The notes under the pieces: generated by a model
Databases searched by the model: none
What the model was told of the DNA's origin: nothing
Seen by the model: the letters and a program-made list of their open reading frames with translations, nothing else
NCBI GenBank assembly: GCA_000467935.1
Contig: KI259757.1
Coordinates: forward strand, 3,159-8,569
DNA: 5,411 nucleotides
Direction of reading: 5' to 3'
DNA from: Peptostreptococcaceae bacterium oral taxon 113 str. W5053
Lineage (GTDB): Bacteria; Bacillota; Clostridia; Tissierellales; Peptoniphilaceae
Position numbers and translations under genes: made by a program
In this document: positions 1 to 4,973 of the stretch, in pieces
How the letters are laid out: every line of letters starts with the position of its first letter
Numbering within the stretch: position 1 is the first letter of the stretch

Positions 1-9
1 GGGGGGGGG
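1..9. other. Homopolymeric G run at window edge, probable artefact
   Basis: Nine consecutive G residues open the window in otherwise strongly AT-rich DNA, and no similar run occurs elsewhere in it. A poly-G tail is a known artefact at read and contig ends with two-colour sequencing chemistry, so this is most likely a contig edge. Sequence-based conclusions about what lies upstream of base 10, such as a -35 box, should not rely on it. A genuine G run cannot be excluded. Confidence 0.55.
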
Positions 10-13
10 ATAA

Positions 14-22
14 TGCTATAAT
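14..22 (+). promoter_or_regulatory. Extended -10 promoter element (TGCTATAAT)
   Basis: TG, one base, then a perfect TATAAT forms an extended -10 element, which can work without a good -35 box. The -35 position would fall at or before the window edge and cannot be judged. Initiation would be expected near base 29, inside the 5' arm of the long hairpin at 23-109. Either that hairpin is transcribed from a promoter further upstream, or this box produces an RNA lacking most of the outer stem. It is the best promoter candidate for parA-parB in the window. Confidence 0.45.
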
Positions 23-116
23 GATGATAGTACAATAAATCCAAGTAAAATCAATGGTTAAAGGCTTCCACAAAACTTTTAAACTTGATGATGGATTGAG
101 ACTATCATCTTTTTTT
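23..116 (+). ncRNA. Nested-hairpin leader RNA ending in a U tract (candidate attenuator)
   Basis: A perfect 9-bp outer stem pairs GATGATAGT (23-31) with ACTATCATC (101-109) and is followed directly by seven T (110-116), as in an intrinsic terminator. The 69-base interior is also self-complementary. AATCC (38-42) pairs with GGATT (93-97), AAGT (43-46) with ACTT (83-86), and TTAAAGG (58-64) with CTTTTAA (76-82, one G-U pair). The apical loop is 65-75 and contains CTTCC. The nesting is consistent, so this looks like one elongated folded RNA rather than a chance short stem. It lies 67 bases before parA and could be a terminator of an upstream unit, an attenuator of parAB, or a small RNA. I do not recognise a named RNA family. 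Confidence 0.5.
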
Positions 117-141
117 ATACTCAAAATTATATAAAAGTATA
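116..141. repeat. Inverted repeat TATACT/AGTATA upstream of parA, possible operator
   Basis: TATACT (116-121) and AGTATA (136-141) are perfect 6-bp inverted arms separated by 14 bases, just after the U tract of the leader hairpin and 42 bases before parA. Partition operons are commonly autoregulated by ParA or ParB binding to upstream inverted repeats, so this is a plausible operator. The arms are short and AT-rich, and chance occurrence is a real possibility. Confidence 0.25.
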
Positions 142-183
142 GCATAAAATGAAATCTCTGTATAGAGAAGAAGGAGGGACTTT

Positions 184-959
184 ATGGTAGACGTTATAAC
201 AATCGCCAATCGAAAAGGCGGAGTTGGAAAAACAACTACAACTCTAAACCTTGCCTATTCACTAAAAGAACTGGGTAAAAAAGTATTAGTCATTGACCTT
301 GATCCACAAGCCAATCTTACAAGATGTTTTGATGTGGAAAATACAGAAAATATAAAAACCATAGGGCATTTGTTAATAACAGAAATGGAGGAAGAAGAAA
401 GCTACTTGGTAGAGGACTATACCAAATCTTATGATGAGATAGATATTATCCCTTCAAGTGTTTACTTATCCGCCGTTGAAACACAAATGAGGATAGAAAC
501 AGGAAGTGAACGGATATTATCGGAAATTGTTAATCAGGCAAAAGAGCATTATGACTATATCCTTATAGACACCTCACCATCACTTAATATTTTAACGATA
601 AATGCCCTTTGTGCCTCAGACAGTGTCCTTATAGTGGCGGATACACAATTGTTTGCAATTGTTGGAATAGGTGAACTTTTAAAAACGATTCAAAAAATAA
701 AAAAGAGAGTGAATCCGAAACTGAAAGTACAGGGAATTTTACTAACCATGTGTGAGAACAGAACCAATCTATCCAAAACACTGACAGAGCAGGTAGAAGA
801 AATGTTCCAAAAAAAATCAAGGTCTTTCAAACCAAAATTCCGAAAACAGTCAAAGTGGGCGAAGCCATATACAGCGGTCAAAGCATAAAAAAATATGCAA
901 AAGGCAGCAGTGTAGATATTGCCTATGACAATCTGGCAAAGGAGATCTGCTATGAGTAA
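184..959 (+). CDS. parA: ParA-family partition ATPase, interrupted by a -1 frameshift
   Basis: This is a Walker-type ParA ATPase, which drives segregation of the element together with ParB by ATP-dependent binding to the nucleoid. The deviant Walker A KGGVGKTT is at residues 11-18, Walker A' VLVIDLDPQ at 34-42 and Walker B YILIDTSPS at 125-133. The ATG follows a strong AAGGAGGG (171-178). In the initial frame the protein stops at 888 (234 residues), and its last residues after K211 are basic and unlike the family. Moving back one base in the A run at 809-816 restores a family-like C-terminus (IKVFQTKIPKTVKVGEAIYS and onward, ending AKEICYE) to a stop at 957-959, giving 258 residues, near the usual size. 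That stop overlaps the parB ATG by 8 bases, the normal coupled arrangement. Coordinates here cover the restored gene. The cause may be a one-base deletion (A9 to A8), a sequencing error, or frameshifting in the cell. Confidence 0.85.
809..816 (+). other. A8 homopolymer and frameshift site in parA (A_AAA_AAA)
   Basis: Eight A follow TTCC. Read in the parA frame they include the heptamer A AAA AAA at 810-816, which matches the X XXY YYZ pattern of -1 ribosomal slippage and is also long enough for RNA polymerase slippage. Reading resumes with ATC at 816-818 in the frame that encodes the conserved ParA C-terminus. I see no strong downstream stem (only GGT/ACC at 821-833) and only a weak upstream AGG at 791-793 as possible stimulators. 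A simple one-base deletion is therefore at least as likely as programmed recoding. Confidence 0.6.
940..945 (+). promoter_or_regulatory. Ribosome binding site that sets the parB start
   Basis: AGGAGA, six bases before the ATG at 952-954, is the only good Shine-Dalgarno sequence for this frame. It shows that translation starts at 952 and not at the in-frame ATG at 919, whose first residues (MPMTIWQRRSA) are just the parA 3' end read out of frame. Confidence 0.8.
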
Positions 960-1920
960 AAAACTTCTAAAAAGAGAAATCACCGATGCCGTAGATTTTC
1001 TGCTTGAAGATACAAGTGTTTTGGAACAGGGAGATATACAGAATATAGAACTCAATCTGCTTGAAAATTATCACGATCATCCGTTTACCCTATACACAGG
1101 AAAGAGACTTAGTGATATGGTAGAAAGTGTCAAAGAAAATGGAATACTTAATCCAATCATCATACTCAAAAAAGAAGATGGAGCTTATGAAATACTTTCC
1201 GGACACAACAGAGTCAATGCAGCCAGACTTGCGAACCTAAAAACTGTTCCTTGTATAGTAAAAGAAAATCTCTCTGAAGAACAAGCCTATACCTATGTGA
1301 TAGAAACCAACTTGATGCAGCGTTCTTTCTCCGACTTACTGCCGACAGAAAAAGCCCTTGTTCTTAAAATTAGATATGAAAAAATAGCAAGTCAGGGAAA
1401 GAGAAATGATTTACAAAAAGAGATAAACAATTTAGAACAGGGGATTATAGAAAAGGAAAGCAAAGCAGAAGATAAAACAAACAGCAGAAAAGCACTCGGA
1501 AAAGAATATCATCTTTCGGGGGCATCCATTGCAAGGTATCTTAGATTAAATGAATTATCTAAGTCTTGGAAACAAGAAGTTGATGAAGATAAAATAGGTT
1601 TGACGATGGCAGTGGAGCTATCCTATCTTACAAAAGAGATACAGGAATATCTGTATCAACAGTGTAAAGAATTGGAACTGTCCTTAAAACCAAGCGATGC
1701 CAAAACACTTCATCTGATGAACAGACAAGAAGAGATGAATCAAGAAATGGTTGCAACATATTTGCTGAACTTGAAAAAACCGAAGGTAAAAGAGTATCAG
1801 AATATCAAGCTATCTCAGAGTATTTATCAAAAATTTTTCCGATATGAAGAAAGTAAGGAAGAAGTAGAGGGAATTATAGAAAAAGCACTGGAAATTTACT
1901 TTAGAGAGTATCTCCATTAG
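952..1920 (+). CDS. parB: ParB/RepB/Spo0J-family partition protein
   Basis: This is a DNA-binding partner of ParA, expected to recognise a centromere-like site and stimulate the ATPase. It has 322 residues from the ATG at 952, which overlaps the restored parA stop (ATGAGTAA). The ParB N-terminal nuclease/CTPase-like fold spans about residues 31-125. It carries NGILNPIIIL (63-72), the box SGHNRVNAARLA (83-94), and IETNLMQRSFSDLLPTEKA (117-135). The box has GHNR where chromosomal ParB has GERR, a variant I associate with ParB proteins of mobile elements. A helix-turn-helix is likely around 177-202 (SRKALGKEYHLSGASIARYL). The C-terminal third is charged and helical. No parS-like palindrome of convincing length was seen nearby. 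No terminator is visible after the gene before the next promoter. Confidence 0.85.
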   Translation: MSKKLLKREITDAVDFLLEDTSVLEQGDIQNIELNLLENYHDHPFTLYTGKRLSDMVESVKENGILNPIIILKKEDGAYEILSGHNRVNAARLANLKTVPCIVKENLSEEQAYTYVIETNLMQRSFSDLLPTEKALVLKIRYEKIASQGKRNDLQKEINNLEQGIIEKESKAEDKTNSRKALGKEYHLSGASIARYLRLNELSKSWKQEVDEDKIGLTMAVELSYLTKEIQEYLYQQCKELELSLKPSDAKTLHLMNRQEEMNQEMVATYLLNLKKPKVKEYQNIKLSQSIYQKFFRYEESKEEVEGIIEKALEIYFREYLH

Positions 1921-1924
1921 CAGA

Positions 1925-1953
1925 AAGACAAAATTATAAATTTAAGGTATAAT
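1925..1953 (+). promoter_or_regulatory. Sigma-A type promoter for the BRO/DinD-like gene
   Basis: The -10 hexamer TATAAT at 1948-1953 is perfect. AAGACA at 1925-1930 matches four of six -35 positions at exactly 17-bp spacing. The spacer contains AAATT-ATA-AATTT (1931-1943), a short imperfect palindrome that could be an operator or simply AT-rich sequence. The promoter starts five bases after the parB stop, so the next gene has its own transcription. No GAAC-N4-GTTC LexA/DinR box was seen around it. Confidence 0.6.
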
Positions 1954-2019
1954 ATAAGGTGCTAAAAAGGTAAAAAAAGAGCTTATTTAACAGGATAATA
2001 TATAAAAGAGGTAGATGTA

Positions 2020-2907
2020 ATGGATGAAATAAAACTATATGAAAATAAAGAAATACGCTCCGTTTGGGATGAAGAAAAAGAAGAATGGTATTTTTCAGTA
2101 GTTGATGTAGTTGGAGTATTGACAGAACAAGAAAATGCAAGAGGCGCCAGTACTTATTGGGCTGTACTAAAAAAGAGATTAAAAGAAGAAGGAAATGAAC
2201 TGCTTACAATTTGTAAGCAGTTGAAAATGAAAGCAACAGATGGGAAAATGCGTTTAACTGATGTAGCTGATATGCAAGGGATATTCCGTATTATCCAGTC
2301 CATACCATCTCCTAAAGCAGAACCTTTTAAGTTATGGCTTGCAGAAGTAGGAAAAGAACGAATCGATGAAATCATTGATCCTGAACTTACGATTGACAGA
2401 GCCTTAGAAACCTACCTAAAGAAAGGGTATACACGTGAGTGGATAAATCAAAGACTTCAAGCCATTCAGGTAAGAAAAGAACTGACCGATGCTTGGGACG
2501 ATCATGGAATACAAAAAGGTGTAGAATACGCAATTCTTACTGATGAAATCACCAAAGCATGGTCAGGAATGACAACAAGAGGATATAAAAATCTGAAAGG
2601 TTTGAAAAAAGAAAATCTAAGGGATAATATGACTACCCTTGAAATTGTTTTGAATATGCTTGCAGAAGCTACAACAACAGAACTGACTAAAACGACCAAT
2701 CCGAAAGGCTTGGAAGAAAACAAGAAAGTTGCTAAAGAAGGAGGAAGTGTTGCAGGAAATGCAAGAAAAGAAATAGAACAAAAAACAGGCAAACCGGTCA
2801 TTACCTCAAAAAATGCAGTTGACCTATCAAGGCTGATTGAAGATGTGGTCAAAGAACCTTTCAATAAAAAACAAGATAAAAAAGACGATACAGATAATGA
2901 AACATAG
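2020..2907 (+). CDS. BRO-N domain, DinD-like protein (phage antirepressor type)
   Basis: This 295-residue protein has an N-terminal BRO-N DNA-binding domain (about residues 5-110). It includes VWDEEKEEWYFSVVDVVGVL (15-34), YWAVLKKRL (46-54) and SIPSPKAEPFKLWL (94-107). A middle and C-terminal region follows that resembles DinD: DRALETYLKKGYTREWINQR (126-145), LTDEITKAWSGM (173-184), LKGLKKENLRDNMTTLE (192-208) and GNARKEIEQKTGKPV (246-260). BRO-N proteins occur as phage antirepressors, and E. coli DinD, of similar length, is an SOS-induced protein reported to disturb RecA filaments. Which role applies here cannot be read from sequence. The ATG follows GAGGT (2008-2012) at 7-base spacing. The gene has its own promoter and terminator, so it looks like a cassette placed between the partition and replication modules. 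The last 15 residues are highly charged. Confidence 0.8.
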   Translation: MDEIKLYENKEIRSVWDEEKEEWYFSVVDVVGVLTEQENARGASTYWAVLKKRLKEEGNELLTICKQLKMKATDGKMRLTDVADMQGIFRIIQSIPSPKAEPFKLWLAEVGKERIDEIIDPELTIDRALETYLKKGYTREWINQRLQAIQVRKELTDAWDDHGIQKGVEYAILTDEITKAWSGMTTRGYKNLKGLKKENLRDNMTTLEIVLNMLAEATTTELTKTTNPKGLEENKKVAKEGGSVAGNARKEIEQKTGKPVITSKNAVDLSRLIEDVVKEPFNKKQDKKDDTDNET

Positions 2908-2939
2908 ATAAAAATAAAATATTAGAGCATTCATTTATG

Positions 2940-2974
2940 AAGAGATAGCAAAGAAAAACAGCTATCTCTTTTTT
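2940..2974 (+). terminator. Intrinsic terminator after the BRO/DinD-like gene
   Basis: A perfect 10-bp stem pairs AAGAGATAGC (2940-2949) with GCTATCTCTT (2961-2970), has an 11-base A-rich loop, and continues into a run of six T (2969-2974). It closes the BRO/DinD-like unit. It also lies only 31 bases before the repA start codon with no clear promoter between them, so it may double as a control point for repA transcription. Confidence 0.8.
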
Positions 2975-3005
2975 GATGCTTAAAACATAGGAGGAGGTAG
3001 AGAGT

Positions 3006-4025
3006 ATGAGCATAAAATTTAACTACTATTATGGAAAAGAAGCAGAGCAGTTCTCTTTTTTTCGTATTCCCAAACTGTTATTTACAGATTCCACATTTAG
3101 TAAACTTAGCAGTGATGCCAAAGTGCTTTACGGGATTTTACTGGATCGAATGAATTTATCTATGAAAAACGGCTGGCTTGATGAAGAAAACAAGGTATAT
3201 ATTATCTTTACTATTGAAGAAATCGCAGAAATCATGTGCTGTGCCACACAGAAAGCAACAAAGATACTTCAGGAATTAGATGATAAAAAAGGCATAGGAC
3301 TTGTAGAAAAAAAGAGACTCGGACTTGGAAAGCCAAATATTTTATATGTAAAAAACTTTATCATACAAGAGTCGAAGAAAGAAAGTTCATCAAAAGAAGA
3401 AATCGAAGAAATCACAAAACAAGAATTGTGTAAATCACAACTCAAGAATGATGAAAATCACAATTCAGGAAATGTGAATTTCACAAAACAAGAATTGTGT
3501 AAATCACAATGTAATAAGACTAATCTTAATAAAACTGAATATAGTGATACTGAGTATAATAATACCTCCCCCATATCCCCCTCAAAAGAAAAAATCATAA
3601 AAGATAATTCACTTAGTCAGAAACAGGATACGGAGGTAGAAGAGGTTATAGAAATACTAAAAGAGAATATAGATTACTCTTTTCTTGTGAAAGAACAATC
3701 AAAAAATAAAGAAAAGATTGATCTTATCCTAAATCTTATGGCAGAAGCCATTCAAAACAAGACGGATATAAGAATCAACCGAAGAATGATTGCTTATGAA
3801 ACGGTAAAAGAGCAGTTTTTATCACTACAAAAAGAACATATTAATTATGTCCTATTTGTTCTTGATGAAAATAAGAGGACAATTACAAACCTAAGAGCCT
3901 ATTTGTTATCCCTTTTGTATAATGCACCGGTCAATATTTTAGGAATGACAGAAGATACAAAGTTAGAGGGTACTGATTACAGCAAAGATATGGAAATATG
4001 GCAGGAGCTTTTCAACACCACATAG
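3006..4025 (+). CDS. repA: RepA_N-family replication initiator protein
   Basis: This is a replication initiator of the RepA_N family, which binds iterons at the origin and starts theta replication of Firmicute plasmids and some integrative elements. It has 339 residues. The N-terminal winged-helix RepA_N domain covers about residues 13-118, with FSFFRIPKLLF (16-26), LSSDAKVLYGILLDRM (34-49) and a second helical unit TIEEIAEIMCCATQKATKIL (69-88). A polar, low-complexity linker follows (about 120-205) and contains the peptide TKQELCKSQ twice, 23 residues apart. The C-terminal domain (about 207-315, including RINRRMIAYETVKEQFLSL and NLRAYLLSLLYNAP) resembles the DUF6017 region common in element-borne members. 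The ATG follows a strong GGAGGAGG (2990-2997). The linker-coding DNA holds the iterons described separately. Regulation may involve the terminator just upstream. Confidence 0.9.
   Translation: MSIKFNYYYGKEAEQFSFFRIPKLLFTDSTFSKLSSDAKVLYGILLDRMNLSMKNGWLDEENKVYIIFTIEEIAEIMCCATQKATKILQELDDKKGIGLVEKKRLGLGKPNILYVKNFIIQESKKESSSKEEIEEITKQELCKSQLKNDENHNSGNVNFTKQELCKSQCNKTNLNKTEYSDTEYNNTSPISPSKEKIIKDNSLSQKQDTEVEEVIEILKENIDYSFLVKEQSKNKEKIDLILNLMAEAIQNKTDIRINRRMIAYETVKEQFLSLQKEHINYVLFVLDENKRTITNLRAYLLSLLYNAPVNILGMTEDTKLEGTDYSKDMEIWQELFNTT
3411..3525. repeat. Tandem 23-bp iterons inside repA (candidate replication origin)
   Basis: Four contiguous 23-base units start at 3411, 3434, 3457 and 3480, and a fifth at 3503 keeps only its first 7-8 bases. 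Each begins ATCACAA (TTCACAA in unit 4), has a variable pair at positions 8-9, then CAAGAATTGTGTAA or a variant. Unit 4 matches unit 1 at 22 of 23 positions, unit 2 at 18 and unit 3 at 17. As a result a 29-base segment is repeated exactly at 3412-3440 and 3481-3509. Within the units TTGTG and CACAA form inverted half-sites, and TGTGAA-T-TTCACA (3473-3485) is a palindrome across a unit junction. The 23-base period is out of step with codons, so the selection is on DNA, not protein. RepA_N plasmids are known to carry iterons in the middle of the rep gene. Confidence 0.8.
3510..3583. other. AT-rich stretch plus C-rich block beside the iterons, possible unwinding region
   Basis: Directly after the iterons, 3510-3564 is almost free of G/C clusters and includes a 15-bp tandem duplication, ACTGAATATAGTGAT (3534-3548) then ACTGAGTATAATAAT (3549-3563), encoding TEYSD-TEYNN. 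It ends at an unusual C-rich block, CCTCCCCCATATCCCCCTC (3565-3583), with two runs of five C. Iterons next to an easily melted AT-rich region are the usual layout of an iteron origin. The role of the C-rich block is unknown, and it could simply encode SPISPS in the linker. This is inference from position and composition. Confidence 0.4.
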
Positions 4026-4114
4026 CAGGTGTAAATGATAAGGAAAGTAAGTTTAAGAATTGGGGAAATCAAATGAAATTATAAAGATTATTATAGAGAT
4101 TATGGAGGAATCAT

Positions 4115-4969
4115 ATGGATAATGCGGAGAATATCTTTGGGAGAGTATTTGAACGTTTGCAAAAAGATATTTTAAACGAAAAGAACGGAGATTATGTCAA
4201 TGAGAATGACGGACTTGTTTATTGTGGAGTATGTCATAGTCCCAAACAGCAAATCAGTAATATAGGTGGAGGTTTAAGGAAAATACCTAAAAACTGTATT
4301 TGCAGAGAAAAAGAATTGGAGAAGGAAAGACAGCATTGGAAAGAACTGGAGCATCAAAGTATCCTGTCGGATTTAAGAAAACAGGCATTTGAAGATAAGC
4401 TGTTGCAAAATCAAACCTTTGAAGCGGAAGATGGCAGCTTAGAGCATAGAAAAATCGGAGAAAACTATGTGAAAAAATTTGAAGAAATGGAAAAGGAAAA
4501 TATAGGCTTACTCCTTACAGGACCTGTGGGAACCGGAAAAACCTATTTGGCATCGGCAATAGCAAATGCCCTAATTGAAAAAGAAATCTCCGTTAAAATG
4601 ACCAACTTTGCCACCATTCTAAACGATATGATGAATTTGGACATCAACAAAAATAAGTATATTGAAAAGCTTAATAAACATAGACTTCTTATCATTGATG
4701 ATTTCGGAATGGAAAGAAATACCCCTTTTGCCACAGAGCATATCTTTAATATCATTGACAGCAGATACAGAGCAAATAAACCGATAATTTTGACTACGAA
4801 TCTTAGTGCAAAACAGCTCACAAATCCGAATAATCTTAAAGAACAGAGAATTTATTCAAGGATACTGGAAATGGCAACACCCATTCTTTTTACAGGAGAA
4901 AACAGAAGAATATCAAAGATGAAAGAAAAAGCACGAAAGGTAAACACAATACTCATGGAAAGCAGGTGA
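4115..4969 (+). CDS. DnaC/IstB-type AAA+ ATPase, probable helicase loader
   Basis: This 284-residue ATPase resembles DnaC/DnaI helicase loaders. Beside a RepA_N initiator it most likely delivers the host replicative helicase to the origin. Four cysteines form a probable zinc site near the N-terminus: CGVC (37-40) and CIC (61-63). A charged helical region follows to about 125. The AAA+ domain has Walker A GPVGTGKT (136-143), Walker B LLIIDDFG (191-198), a sensor-1 asparagine in ILTTN (225-229) and a conserved QRIYSRI (244-250) that should hold the arginine finger. IstB of IS21 shares this fold, but no IstA transposase or IS ends are seen, so the loader reading is preferred. The ATG follows GGAGG (4104-4108). 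An 89-base gap separates it from repA, with no promoter or terminator I trust. Confidence 0.88.
   Translation: MDNAENIFGRVFERLQKDILNEKNGDYVNENDGLVYCGVCHSPKQQISNIGGGLRKIPKNCICREKELEKERQHWKELEHQSILSDLRKQAFEDKLLQNQTFEAEDGSLEHRKIGENYVKKFEEMEKENIGLLLTGPVGTGKTYLASAIANALIEKEISVKMTNFATILNDMMNLDINKNKYIEKLNKHRLLIIDDFGMERNTPFATEHIFNIIDSRYRANKPIILTTNLSAKQLTNPNNLKEQRIYSRILEMATPILFTGENRRISKMKEKARKVNTILMESR
4964..4969 (+). promoter_or_regulatory. Ribosome binding site overlapping the loader stop, for a TTG start
   Basis: AGGTGA ends on the TGA stop of the upstream ATPase gene and lies four bases before TTG (4974-4976). It supports a TTG start and suggests translational coupling. The next in-frame ATG would remove 28 residues, including the conserved-looking INEEVTRQV. 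Confidence 0.6.
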
Positions 4970-4973
4970 TATA

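Noticed and set aside
919..951. In-frame upstream ATG at 919 as the start of parB
   Set aside because: It has no ribosome binding site, its peptide is the parA tail read in another frame, and a good AGGAGA precedes the ATG at 952.
629..1055. Minus-strand open frames opposite parA and parB
   Set aside because: They are shadow frames of real plus-strand genes, with no ribosome binding sites or recognisable domains. The same applies to the other minus-strand frames in the window.
3389..3410. Extra degenerate iteron upstream of the first unit
   Set aside because: The similarity needs a one-base gap and rests mostly on A-rich sequence, so it is not separable from background.
3534..3563. 15-bp tandem duplication as additional iterons
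   Set aside because: It does not match the 23-bp unit in sequence or period and looks like low-complexity expansion of the RepA linker.
4014..4033. ACACC/GGTGT inverted repeat at the end of repA as a terminator
   Set aside because: The stem is only five base pairs with an 8-base loop and is followed by AAATG rather than a T tract.
4026..4114. Promoter or small gene in the gap between repA and the ATPase gene
   Set aside because: TATAAA (4080-4085) has only a poor TTGGGG at 14-base spacing. The sole small frame (13 codons from 4034) has no convincing ribosome binding site or recognisable sequence.
4115..4969. IstB of an IS21-family insertion sequence
   Set aside because: The ATPase core is shared, but there is no IstA partner, no terminal repeats, and it sits between a RepA_N initiator and PcfB as helicase loaders of such elements do.
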